From Pleurocapsaceae cyanobacterium CSU_1_1 (GTDB lineage Bacteria; Cyanobacteriota; Cyanobacteriia; Cyanobacteriales; Xenococcaceae), in NCBI GenBank assembly GCA_012034765.1, contig JAAUOU010000009.1, forward strand, positions 1-64,000: DNA of 64,000 nucleotides. The letters are read 5' to 3'. Positions within the stretch are counted from its first letter, which is position 1. Each line of letters starts with the position of its first letter. Of the stretch, positions 1 to 9,107 are shown piece by piece. The notes beneath the pieces were generated by a model. That model was not told where the DNA came from. It searched no databases and saw only the letters and a list, made by a program, of their open reading frames with translations. A program made the position numbers and the translations under genes.

Positions 1-138
1 AACTGCACCTGAAAATCGAGACTTAGGGGTAGTCAAATCACCTCGCCCGAAACGAGCCAAACCACCTCTTAATTTATCTCCGATTCCCTCTTGACAACTG
101 GCTTTTAAGCTTAACTTGTCACCAATGCCCATTACCCA

Positions 139-2396
139 TTACTCTTCTTCCCAGTCAGCATTTTGCGCCTCACTACCACCACCAACGGTAACCAGATCGA
201 TTTGTTGACGATAGTAGTCTACGCTTTTTACCTCTACTTCAACGCGATCGCCTAAACGATAGGCGGTACGATTTTTTCTCCCCACTAAACAACTATTGCG
301 AGAACGATATTCATACCAGTCATCCTTAAGGGAGCTAACATGAACCAAACCTTCTACTAGTAAGTCTTCGATTTCGACAAAGAAGCCATAGGATTGTACT
401 CCTGTAATTAATCCTTCAAAAATTTTGCCTGTGCGCTTTTTCATCTGTTCAGCTTTTTTCAGTCCAGCCAAATCTCTTTCTGCGTCTTCTGCCTGTTTCT
501 CCCGATCATTTAAAAAAGGTAACGTGGTTTTAATATCAATTTCAATTTGTTCCTGAACAGTCGGAGGTAATACCTTCCAATTAATCTGTCCATGACAACT
601 GCTGCTAGTCAAGTCTATTCCTTCTTTGGTTCGGCTGTGACGCGATCGCGTCCATGCTCAAAGACAGCTTTGAGAATTCGTTGAATAATTAAGTCGATAT
701 ATCTTTGACCAGGAGAAATGCAGTGAGTGTAGCCTTCTTCATAAGCTAAACCAAAGTGTTTTCCTGGTTTAGTCAGATACTTAACAGGTTTAAAGGTACT
801 TTGCAAGAGATAATTCAGCACCATTACAGCAGAAGAAGTGTCAAACTGTTCGATTAAACGTTGGTAGTCTTGAGAAGAAACTCGCTCTTCGACATTTAGG
901 TCAATAGCTAAACCCAAATTACTCCCCAGCTTAATTAAATCTTCTAATTCTTCTACATCGGGTTCGGCTTGGGTACAATAGATGCCTGGTAGTTCTAATG
1001 CTTGTAAATGCTCGGCCACCGCTTTTCCTGCCAAGATCGTCAACTCAGTTAACATTGAATGAACAGGCAAAGAAGCAACGCCTAAGATTGCTCCGACTCT
1101 TCCCTCATCTTTAAACAGGCTATGATTTTCTGGAGTAGTGACTTCTAAACCTCCTCTTTGAAGACGTTGTGCCTTGACTAGAGGACTTATGGTAAAAAAC
1201 AAGTCTTTTAATGCTGGCAGTAGACTGGCTAATTTTTTCCCTGGTTTTTTCTCGTCACTAATTAATTCTTGAGTTTCTTGATAAGTAAGCTGGTGGTCTA
1301 CCGAAATCACCGTAGGAATAATTTGATACTCACTAGTATTACCTTGAGAATCAATAGTTAACATCACTGAGATTGTTAAGCGACTTCTACCTGGGATTAA
1401 AGAACAAAGTTTACTAACTTTTTCGGGAAACAGAGGTAAGACTTGTTTGCGTAAGTTAACGGCTACCCCACGTTTTCTGGCAATACGATCTAAGATGGTG
1501 TCTTGTTCGATGTAGTGAGCAACATCGGCAATATGCACCCCTAACTGCCATTCCCCTAAACTGGTTTGCTCTAAAGTAAAGGCATTTTCAATCCAAGGAC
1601 TGTTTTCCAGATTAAACTCTGATTCAATGGTAAAAGTTAGCTTATCTCGCAGATCGTGACGGTTCTTAATCTCTGCTGCGGGAATTCTCGCACCAGGCAA
1701 GGTTGAGGTTGCCTTAATTGCCTTTTCGGGAAACTCTAGGGGCAAATCGTGTTTACAGGAGACAATATCAACATCCGCTGCTTCTTCGGCATCACTCCCT
1801 AAAACTTTAGTTACTTTTCCCAAAGGAGGAAGTTGTCCGAGGGGATAGCGCAATACTGATACGTGAACCAGATGTTCTAAAGCTGCCTTCAGGTCTGCTT
1901 CTTTTTCCTTCAGGTCTAATTCAAATAAGAGGCGATCGTCTAGAGGAACTGCTTTATATTTTGCCTCATTTTCAATTACGGTAGCTAATAATGAGGGATT
2001 AGAGCGTTCGAGGATTAATTTAACTTCTCCTTCTGGAGAACGACGGCGACTTCCTTCCTTAATAATTTTGACAAAAACGCGATCGCCATTCCAAGCATTG
2101 CTCAAATGGCTTTCTCGCACATAAATATCATCGGCACTCTCTTCCTCTTGGATCGCAAAGCAAAATCCTTTACTAGAGCATCTTAATTTGGCTTCGACCA
2201 CCTGATCTTCATAGATCCGACGGTATTTTCCTCTTTCTTTGACTAAAACGTTGATTTTTTCTAGAGCATCTAAGGTAATCTGTAATTTATGAGTACTCTC
2301 CTCATCTTCACAACCTAATTTCTTTTCTAGATTCTTACCCGCAACCAGCTTATCATCAACGAACTGAGCAAGTAATGTGGCGATTGAAAATTCCAT
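139..2396 (-). CDS. RNase II/R-family protein (VacB/Zam-like), frameshifted
   Basis: RNase II/R family proteins are 3'-5' exoribonucleases with cold-shock-like N-terminal domains, a central RNB domain and a C-terminal S1 RNA-binding domain. Here the first 593 codons (2396 down to 615) carry the N-terminal and RNB parts, with HIADVAHYIE and a THCISPGQRY segment near the end. The last 157 codons (612 to 139) carry the S1 part (SYGFFVEI, VEGLVHVSSL). The join is broken: after GAA CCA the frame runs into TAG at 617-615, while the frame one base back reads KEGIDLTSSSCHGQ into the S1 domain. One extra A in the A3 run (T3 on + at 625-627) restores a roughly 750-residue protein, the expected size. 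The RNB domain lacks the usual catalytic aspartates (see findings), so exonuclease activity is doubtful; cyanobacterial Zam belongs to this superfamily. Confidence 0.8.
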
Positions 2397-2924
2397 CTAA
2401 AAATTATCCTTATCCAATTTTAATTTAGTAACTACTACAGAAGCGAAGAAAACTATAGTAACTCGTATGTGTCTACACGCTCTCTATATTTTTCTGGGTT
2501 GACTGAGACGGAAATTATCTGTTTCACGGCTTTTCCTCAATGAAGAATCAATGGTTTTGAGTGATGGTAAGGCTAAAATAACGAAGTGTGGGTCGTTGAG
2601 CTTTACCATGACCTTTAACTGATTGATGTCGTAGGAGTTATGAGATAGTATACTCCTTACCTTATACGCTGCAAAATCATCCTGGATAGTTATTAACAAA
2701 TTAGTATTCTAGACTCGTCTTCTAAAAGCTGCTTTAGCCTTTCCTAAAGCTGATCAGATTATCATTAACAGATTGCTTGACCAGCATAATTAAAGATTAG
2801 CCAGTTTTAACTGTTGGTACGGGATACTAATATCGCAAATTTCCCTTAACACAGCGCCATAAAGCATAGATTAGTAGTAAATTGGTACTGAGATGATTAA
2901 AAATAAAACTCAGAATTTAGAATA
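2397..2924. other. Intergenic stretch, 528 bp, no convincing gene
   Basis: This AT-rich stretch lies between the divergent RNase-like gene and the + strand gene at 2925. A 71-codon minus-strand reading frame (2699-2484, TTG start) resembles nothing I recognise and has no clear ribosome site. Both flanking genes need promoters here, but no -10/-35 pair stands out. The rpsR-rpmG pair often seen beside rnr in other cyanobacteria is absent. Confidence 0.4.
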
Positions 2925-3704
2925 ATGACTCTAGCTAAATTTCGTCATAAATATCCTCAAGGAAGTTTGGTCAGTGAATTAGTCGAGATAGACCGAGGTA
3001 CATATATTGTCAAAGCTTTAGTCCAAATAGATAATCTTATTTTAGCTACTGCTCTTGCAGGTGCCTCTACAGTAGAAGCTGCGGAAGACGCTGCCAAAGA
3101 AAGAGCGATCGCAACTTTGTTTTTAGATCTACAGCCCAATCTTAATTCTCTTTCACCCCAGCCTGAGACAGCAAAGGTTGAGGCGCAACCTGCCACTCTA
3201 TCTGTAAATTCAGAAATTAAATCAGAAAAAACTAATAATCACAAAATTGTTAATTTTTCTAAACCTCAAGCTGAATCAGCTACCCAAAGTCAAAATTTAA
3301 TCTCTGAAACTATTACTTCCCCGACTGTCATAGAAGAGCCATTTCCGCTCCCCCAGCCTCAGCCAGATTTGTCAGCGCCAGTTCCTATAGTAAATTCAAA
3401 CCCCCCAACAGAAACTAATTTATTTGGCGATACTTTTTCTGCCGAAATCCCAACCATCTCTACAGTTGAAGATGACCAAGTTGATGTTGTAATGAGTCAG
3501 TCTTCTGCCGATTTAGAAGCAATGGATTTTAATGAAATTAAACAGAAAACCGACATTGAAATCAAACGCTTAAGCTGGACTAAAGATCAGGGCAAAGAAT
3601 TTTTGATGAGTCATTATGGCAAAAGAAGTCGTCTACACCTAACAGATGAGCAGTTGCTAGAGTTTTTGCGTTATTTAGAAAAATTACCTAATCCAGTTAA
3701 GTAA
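2925..3704 (+). CDS. Conserved cyanobacterial hypothetical protein, two domains with linker
   Basis: This 259-residue protein has three visible parts. The N-terminal 70 residues (KFRHKYPQGSLVSELVEIDR, then AEDAAKERAIATLF) alternate strands and a helix and look like a small folded domain in which an alpha-helix of the AAEDAAKERA type follows a beta-sheet. A Pro/Ser/Thr/Gln-rich low-complexity linker runs from about residue 70 to 200. The C-terminal 55 residues (EIKRLSWTKDQGKEFLMSHY, then LTDEQLLEFLRYLE) form a compact helical domain. The C-terminal block resembles one seen in many cyanobacterial proteins of unknown role, possibly nucleic-acid related, but I cannot assign a function. It starts at ATG 2925. 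Confidence 0.7.
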   Translation: MTLAKFRHKYPQGSLVSELVEIDRGTYIVKALVQIDNLILATALAGASTVEAAEDAAKERAIATLFLDLQPNLNSLSPQPETAKVEAQPATLSVNSEIKSEKTNNHKIVNFSKPQAESATQSQNLISETITSPTVIEEPFPLPQPQPDLSAPVPIVNSNPPTETNLFGDTFSAEIPTISTVEDDQVDVVMSQSSADLEAMDFNEIKQKTDIEIKRLSWTKDQGKEFLMSHYGKRSRLHLTDEQLLEFLRYLEKLPNPVK

Positions 3705-3902
3705 CAGCTTTTTGGCACACATTATCAAAATGAGCCAGATTTTTGTGAAGTACAAAATAATCTCGATCTTGTTACTTCAAAATTTTGTTAATCTCTAAAG
3801 ATAAGAAGAATAATCTACTCTTGTATCATCGTACCAACAATAGCAATAATAGATACAATCAGATGCAAGAGAAAAATAGGAGTTACTCGTACAGGAGAAT
3901 TC

Positions 3903-4214
3903 ATGCTACACCGCAAGATTTATCAACTCTGTCAAGATGGTCGTGAAGTTTGTATTTTCTTGCGGGATCAACAACGCTGGATTGAGAGCGGTCGTATTGT
4001 TGATTTCGAGGGAGATATTGTTACGATTCGTTACGAAACCGAAGAAGATGATGAAATTAGCTCCTGGGAGGAAATGGTTCGTCTAGAGAGCATTGGTGCT
4101 GTCACCAAAAAATTAGCTTCGGTTTCTAAAATTAATACCGAAATTTTGGTTTCCGATGATTGTCCCGAAGCAGAGCAAATTTATCCCAAATCATCTGAAC
4201 ACAATCAGGAGTAG
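3903..4214 (+). CDS. Conserved cyanobacterial hypothetical protein (DUF6679-like)
   Basis: This 103-residue acidic protein is highly conserved in cyanobacteria as I recall it, probably the DUF6679 family. The N-terminal 75 residues (MLHRKIYQLCQDGREVCIFL, then DFEGDIVTIRYETEEDDE, then SWEEMVRLESIGAVTKKLA) look like an SH3-like or Hfq-like beta-barrel, while the last 25 residues are a variable acidic tail. AGGAG at 3893-3897 sits five bases before ATG 3903, a good start. It stands alone and ends tail-to-tail with the metallo-hydrolase gene. Function unknown. Confidence 0.75.
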   Translation: MLHRKIYQLCQDGREVCIFLRDQQRWIESGRIVDFEGDIVTIRYETEEDDEISSWEEMVRLESIGAVTKKLASVSKINTEILVSDDCPEAEQIYPKSSEHNQE

Positions 4215-4242
4215 TGCTGTGGGTATTCAGTCAGATACTTAA

Positions 4243-5904
4243 TTAGTTAATCTGATCGACTTCATCTACTTCATTGGCTTCAAATACAGGGCAGTAGCCT
4301 TCAGGAATGACTTTGAAGCCATAAAGGGGAGAAAATTGATTCCAACAGTGCTGATTACGATAGTGCAAGCAGCGATCGCAGCAGTCTAAATCGGCTGAGA
4401 TTCGCCCCTGACTATTAGAGTTTAATAGTTCCCTTTGGGATACTCCTTTAATAACTAGCTCATTACCCTGCCAACGAGCCTGAATGATTCCCGTGTCTGC
4501 CACCTGCTTCCATCTAGAGTCGTTACTAATATGATCGGGTAAGACAATAGCGATCGCCGAGCCAGTTTCATTTAATTCTCCTTCATAGTAAATCGGTTCG
4601 GGAGTCTGGGGCTGCATAAAGCGATCGCCGATAGGTAACTCTAGTAATGTTCCAGATGCAGGAGAATGTATTTGGTAGCGATTACGCAGCTCTTCTAGAC
4701 TCGCAAGTTCGAGTAGATAATTTAAAGAACCATGAACTAAGATGACATGCTGTGGTCGCAAGTTGTGAATTAATTGTGTCGTATTTCGTCCGTCACTATG
4801 TTCAGCAAGCAAGTAAGTTTCAATCTCAATTGAAGACAAATTGTGTAGTAATTCTAATTGAGGGGAGTCTGGATGAATATAGCTTAAAGGATGTTCTGGC
4901 AACAAGATGAGCCATTGGGCTATCTTATCAGACATATAGCTCCATAAGTTACTGCGATAATCTACCAGAAAAACTCGGCGATTTTGACTAGCAGCAAAAC
5001 GATTAGGATGATTGAGGCGGCGCATACGCGGACAAATTCTCTCATCCCAAAACAGGGCTTGATGTTTAGCGAAATTTTGCACTGATACAGGAAATTGAGA
5101 CAGTAACTCTAGATAAATATCACAGGTTAAAGCAACTGAATCATCCACCCAAATGTCTAAATCTCGTCCTGTAAATTGATGATGAGAACGCAATAGCTTG
5201 AGAATTTCCTGTCCTAAACCAATGGGCGGGACAGGTAGCAATACGTCTTTTCCTGCTTCTAAAGCACGATTAATTCGCTCCATTAGCTGTTTTTCTTGAA
5301 GACGACGATGAGGGTGACGCATCGTACCGTAGCTTCCTTCTAAAATCAGCACATCTGGTGCTAAACCACGCAAATGTTCGATGGACATTCCTTCGACTAA
5401 CTGAAAGTTAGAAACCGAAAAATCGCCACTATACATCACGCGATAACTACGTTCTGCTGTGGTGTAGGTAATGATAATAGCTGCTGCGCCAGGCAAGTGT
5501 CCTGCGGGTACTACTTCAATTTGCAGGGTTTCCGTAATCTTTAAGGTTGAACGCCAGGGCAGCACCTGACACCAGTCAAATTTTTCTGATATACCAACCC
5601 AATTACATGGCAGGAGTTTAGCTGTAACCTCACTAGTGTAAATTGGTATTTGAGGGAAAGCTCGATGTAGATCCAATAGCCCACGACAGTGATCCTCATG
5701 AGCATGAGAACAAAAAATCAGATCCGCAGGAGGTTGACCTGGTTTTAGTAATGGAGATAAATCTTTTAAACCACAATCGAGCAAAATGCGATATTTGCCC
5801 AAACGCATCATTAGGCAAACACCTTCATCTTCATGTCCTGCTGCGTAAGTAAAGCAGGATAAAGGCAGGGAACTAGATTTTGTATCTCCCTGACGCATTT
5901 TCAT
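4243..5904 (-). CDS. Metallo-beta-lactamase-fold hydrolase, beta-CASP type with Cys-rich tail
   Basis: The protein has the metal-binding signature CSHAHEDHCRGL near residues 65-76, a downstream PAGHLPGAAAII histidine, YSGDFSVS supplying an aspartate, ILEGSYG, and a late LVHG histidine. This is the order seen in beta-CASP nucleases of the CPSF73/RNase J group, which cut RNA or DNA with two zinc ions. It is about 553 residues. The last 60 residues hold a cluster of five cysteines (DLDCCDRCLHYRNQHC and GYCPVFE), possibly a structural zinc site that RNase J lacks. I place the start at ATG 5904 because GGGAG lies about ten bases upstream; a TTG at 5919 is also in frame. The nucleic-acid role is inferred from the fold. 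Confidence 0.8.
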   Translation of the reverse strand: MKMRQGDTKSSSLPLSCFTYAAGHEDEGVCLMMRLGKYRILLDCGLKDLSPLLKPGQPPADLIFCSHAHEDHCRGLLDLHRAFPQIPIYTSEVTAKLLPCNWVGISEKFDWCQVLPWRSTLKITETLQIEVVPAGHLPGAAAIIITYTTAERSYRVMYSGDFSVSNFQLVEGMSIEHLRGLAPDVLILEGSYGTMRHPHRRLQEKQLMERINRALEAGKDVLLPVPPIGLGQEILKLLRSHHQFTGRDLDIWVDDSVALTCDIYLELLSQFPVSVQNFAKHQALFWDERICPRMRRLNHPNRFAASQNRRVFLVDYRSNLWSYMSDKIAQWLILLPEHPLSYIHPDSPQLELLHNLSSIEIETYLLAEHSDGRNTTQLIHNLRPQHVILVHGSLNYLLELASLEELRNRYQIHSPASGTLLELPIGDRFMQPQTPEPIYYEGELNETGSAIAIVLPDHISNDSRWKQVADTGIIQARWQGNELVIKGVSQRELLNSNSQGRISADLDCCDRCLHYRNQHCWNQFSPLYGFKVIPEGYCPVFEANEVDEVDQIN

Positions 5905-6133
5905 AATCTTTACTCCCAATAACCCGAATTGAGCTTAATCTCTAACGTCATTTTGGTTAACGTCTTTAATTAAAATCTTAGGTTATGTCAGGAAAGAGAT
6001 TTATTTTTAATTGAATAAAAGTAAATTTTTAAACCGATTAAGAAGTAAAGGCTGGGTAATCAGTCATGAGCTTTTGTCTGAAGCAAAAGATAGACCGAAA
6101 GCTAAATTTAAAACTGAGGCGACAACCAACAAA

Positions 6134-6256
6134 CTAATGAGCAGACCCATTGCCATCGTATTTGTCTGTGTCATAATAACCCCCCTTGGTGCCAAAATAC
6201 AAACAGGCGACTGTAAAAATTCCTGTTAAGACTAAGATAATTAACTTGACATCCAT
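6134..6256 (-). CDS. ndhP: Small single-span membrane protein, probable NDH-1 subunit NdhP
   Basis: This 40-codon gene starts at ATG 6256 and stops at TAG 6134. It encodes one membrane helix (VKLIILVLTGIFTVACLYF) followed by a soluble tail with GTKGGYYDTDKYDGNGSAH. The pattern of MD-K-LI start, FGTK after the helix, YYD and an NGSAH terminus matches my memory of NdhP, the roughly 5-kDa subunit that stabilises cyanobacterial NDH-1L in the thylakoid membrane. It is a single-gene unit facing the same way as the metallo-hydrolase gene, with no NDH genes nearby, as is usual for small photosynthetic subunits. The name rests on recall without alignment; that it is a real gene is more certain than the name. 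Confidence 0.65.
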   Translation of the reverse strand: MDVKLIILVLTGIFTVACLYFGTKGGYYDTDKYDGNGSAH

Positions 6257-6359
6257 AAAGCTCAAAATTTATTTAGTTGACTCCACATATTATGATAGTG
6301 CCACCTCTTTAAAATAATTCTGCAAAAAATCTATTGATTAGAAAGCAAACTAAGCAAAA

Positions 6360-8285
6360 TTAAATAGCTTCTTCAATCGCCTGAGGAGATATTTGAGAAA
6401 TTGGCGTAGCTAAGGGGATTTCTTCCACTTCAGGCAGCTTCTCTAAAAGCAAACGAGAAGATTGATTCCCTCCAGAAAGACGTTTCAATAATTTTGGTCT
6501 GGGGTCATGAATCAAATAATAAATTTCGTCCCCCGCCTGCCATTCTTCATCTGCTACTGCCACTTGAAAGCTATCTCCACGCTTTACTATCAGCGGCAGC
6601 ATTTCACCAGCACGAATTAAAGCTTGTAGATGAGTCGATCTAAAAGAAAAGTCTGATTCTTGAATGATGGTTCGACCTAGTTTAATTTGACCGTCATCAA
6701 CATAGCTATTCCACATTTTAATAGGTAACTGAGAAATTAATGCTTGACTAACTTTGCTGGCGCTGTTGCCTTCAGTAGAGTTACTTTGAGGGAAAGCAGC
6801 TAGTACTCTAGGAGGTTTAAATTCTTCTGCTGCTCGTTGAGCCAAGACTAAATTGACTTCACCATTATTAGTTAAGGCTAAAAAAGTTCCCATGGATTCT
6901 ATCCCCGCTTCCGCTAAGACCTCGGCATCGAGCGCACTGCTTTGAAAGACTGGTAAATTATCTGCTTCAGCCTTTTTACAGGCATCAGGATCGGTATCAA
7001 TCATCACCACTGACTCCCCCAACTGCTGAAACAGGCGACCCATAAAACGACCTAATCCATTGCAGCCAATAATTACCGCTCCTTTAGCATCACTAGAAGT
7101 GATATTCAACCAGTTAGCAACCCACCGCGCCGTTAACCCTTGGAAAAAAACCGTCATTAAGATAGTTAAGAAGACGAGAGCTTTGATTGCATCTCCACCA
7201 TTGATTCCTTTTTCTGTTAATAAAATCGCAAATAGAGAAGCTACAGAAGCCGAGACGATTCCTTTTGGGGCAATCCAAGCCAAAAAAACTTTCTGTCGCC
7301 AGTTAAGATCGCTGTTCCAGGTGCAAACAGCAATACTGATAGGTCTGATCACCAGCATCAAAACAGCTACCGCTAGCACACTACCCCAGCCGAGGGCAAA
7401 GACGCTGGGAATAGAGAGATCAGCAGCCAACAAAATGAACAGCACAGAAACACATAGTACTGTTAGCTGTCCTTTAAATCTTTTTAACAGCCTTTCTTCA
7501 GGGAGAGCCGAAGCTTTAACGACAATGCCTGCAACAACGGTTGCCATTAGTCCAGACTCGCTCCGTAAACTCTGGGAAAGTGCAAATAATCCCCACACGC
7601 CAGCCAAAACTACCAGGTTTTTTAGTTCATCAGAAATAATGTTTGCCTGTTTTAACAATAATCCCAGCAACCAGCCTCCAAGTCCACCAACGATCGCGCC
7701 GATACCAAGACGCAACAGTAGACCACTCATAATATCCATTGGTGCAGCATTAGTATTAAGAATGGTATTTAGCACCACTACTGCCAAAATTGCTCCCACG
7801 GGGTCAATGAGGACTCCTTCTCCTTCTAAAAGGGTCGCCACCTGGCGATCTACTCTCACCTGTTTTAATAGTGGACTAATGACGGTAGGTCCAGTCACTA
7901 CTACTAAAGAAGCATAAAGAAAAGCGATCGCCCAAGGAAATTCTGCTAACCAGTGAGCAGCCATTCCTCCGCCAATAAGGGTAATTAAAGTACCGATAGT
8001 GACTAGGTTACGCAAACTACCTGAAACTTTTCCTAGTTCTCGCAGCTCTAAATTCAAACCTCCTTCAAACAAGATAATCGCCACAGAAAGAGCCACTAAC
8101 ACTTCTAGTCCAACTCCCAAATCATGAGGATGAAGGATATTTAGCGAACTCGATCCCAAGAAAATGCCGAATAGCAACAGAAAAACAATGCTTGGGACTT
8201 TAAAATATTCGGCGACAACTTGGGCGCTGATACCTGCTAGAACGGCAATAACTATTTGGATGGTAATTTGAAAAGAATCTTCCAT
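6360..8285 (-). CDS. Cation:proton antiporter (CPA/NhaP type) with TrkA-N domain
   Basis: This 641-residue protein has about twelve hydrophobic segments in residues 1-390, including SVAIILFEGGLNLEL and a GPTVISPLLKQVRV segment typical of NhaP/KefB-type exchangers that swap Na+ or K+ for H+ across the inner membrane. Residues about 395-510 form a Rossmann TrkA-N domain (AVIIGCNGLGRFMGRLFQQL, then VMIDTDPDACKKAE) that in relatives binds NAD(H) or nucleotides and gates transport. The final 100 residues fit a TrkA-C-like end (GDEIYYLIHDPRPKLLKRL). It stands as a single gene. Ion choice cannot be read from the sequence. Confidence 0.85.
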   Translation of the reverse strand: MEDSFQITIQIVIAVLAGISAQVVAEYFKVPSIVFLLLFGIFLGSSSLNILHPHDLGVGLEVLVALSVAIILFEGGLNLELRELGKVSGSLRNLVTIGTLITLIGGGMAAHWLAEFPWAIAFLYASLVVVTGPTVISPLLKQVRVDRQVATLLEGEGVLIDPVGAILAVVVLNTILNTNAAPMDIMSGLLLRLGIGAIVGGLGGWLLGLLLKQANIISDELKNLVVLAGVWGLFALSQSLRSESGLMATVVAGIVVKASALPEERLLKRFKGQLTVLCVSVLFILLAADLSIPSVFALGWGSVLAVAVLMLVIRPISIAVCTWNSDLNWRQKVFLAWIAPKGIVSASVASLFAILLTEKGINGGDAIKALVFLTILMTVFFQGLTARWVANWLNITSSDAKGAVIIGCNGLGRFMGRLFQQLGESVVMIDTDPDACKKAEADNLPVFQSSALDAEVLAEAGIESMGTFLALTNNGEVNLVLAQRAAEEFKPPRVLAAFPQSNSTEGNSASKVSQALISQLPIKMWNSYVDDGQIKLGRTIIQESDFSFRSTHLQALIRAGEMLPLIVKRGDSFQVAVADEEWQAGDEIYYLIHDPRPKLLKRLSGGNQSSRLLLEKLPEVEEIPLATPISQISPQAIEEAI

Positions 8286-9107
8286 AAGCTCATTGAAAAA
8301 TTAGCGTTCTATGCAGGCTGTTACTTGAGAGTTCAAAAAACAGATTGCTCAACTTGGTAAGGCAGCTTTTTGGTGACAAACAAAGGAATTGTCCGCATGT
8401 ACTTCTACTAAAGCCCTAAAGGATTCATTTTAAGTATATTAGTCAATCTAAAAATTGTGGATCTAAGCAGAAAAAAAGCTTGACTTAGTAACTAGTTTAT
8501 TTCACCAATTCAAAGGAAGCATAGCCATTGACGGGGTTTAAAAACATTTTTGACGCAATTAGATGATTAATTAGAAAGGTTTTGAGAGAAACTGCTAGAC
8601 TTTTTACATAGATCTAAGATCTAATAGTATTGTGATTTTTGACGATCGCAACTACTTTATTCTGAATTTTAGGATCTTCATTTTGAATTGTTCTGCTATC
8701 TTCTTTTGATTATGTGTCCAAGCCAACCTGATTAATTTTAGCTGAGATTTAACTAATTGGATAATTTGAATTATTGCCAAATAACTCAGCAATTACAAAA
8801 GAACAAAAAACATTATTGAGGATGGATTAAGCGAGTTGATATTGACAGAATAGGTATAAACTGGGAAAGGCTAATCTCAACGCAAAATTTGCGCAACTGT
8901 TTTGAGACAATCTTAGGTGATCTAAATTAATAGATTCATCATTAAATCTTTAATTGTCCTTGTGTTGACAGAAATTTCTTTAGTTAAGGATTGAGTTTAG
9001 ATATTCCTGAAATAAAAAACAACCTATGTTTTGGACTTTATATTTTCTCACTTTTATTAATTAAAATTGTCAAGATCAACCATTAGCTGTAGTTGCGAAG
9101 TTAACAT
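8286..9107. other. Long intergenic region, 822 bp, with one repeat copy
   Basis: I see no gene here on either strand. It is AT-rich, sits between divergent genes, and contains one copy of a dispersed repeat at 8402-8426. Such length leaves room for promoters of both neighbours or an unrecognised small RNA. Confidence 0.5.
8402..8426 (-). repeat. Dispersed repeat, copy A
   Basis: Read on the minus strand this is GAATCCTTTAGGGCTTTAGT followed by AGAAG. It matches 24 of 25 positions at 41372-41396 on the plus strand, and its TCCTTTAGGG core recurs in the hairpin at 60655-60695. It is therefore a member of a small interspersed repeat family. Confidence 0.7.

Noticed and set aside
1-132. Open minus-strand frame from ATG 132 to the left edge (MGIGDKLSLKASCQEGIGDK...)
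   Set aside because: Only 44 codons are visible, with internal repetition and no family resemblance; it may be low-complexity non-coding DNA.
615-2396. Programmed -1 frameshift in the RNase-like gene (CCA-AAG)
   Set aside because: No canonical slippery heptamer or following structure was visible, and many unrelated genes here share the same one-base defect, so an error is simpler.
2484-2699. 71-codon minus-strand frame
   Set aside because: TTG start, no ribosome site, no recognisable similarity; likely chance.
6011-6229. 72-codon plus-strand frame
   Set aside because: TTG start, and it lies antisense to the better-supported 40-codon ndhP candidate.
7060-7917. 285-codon plus-strand frame
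   Set aside because: It is the shadow of the antiporter gene on the other strand; composition is not protein-like.
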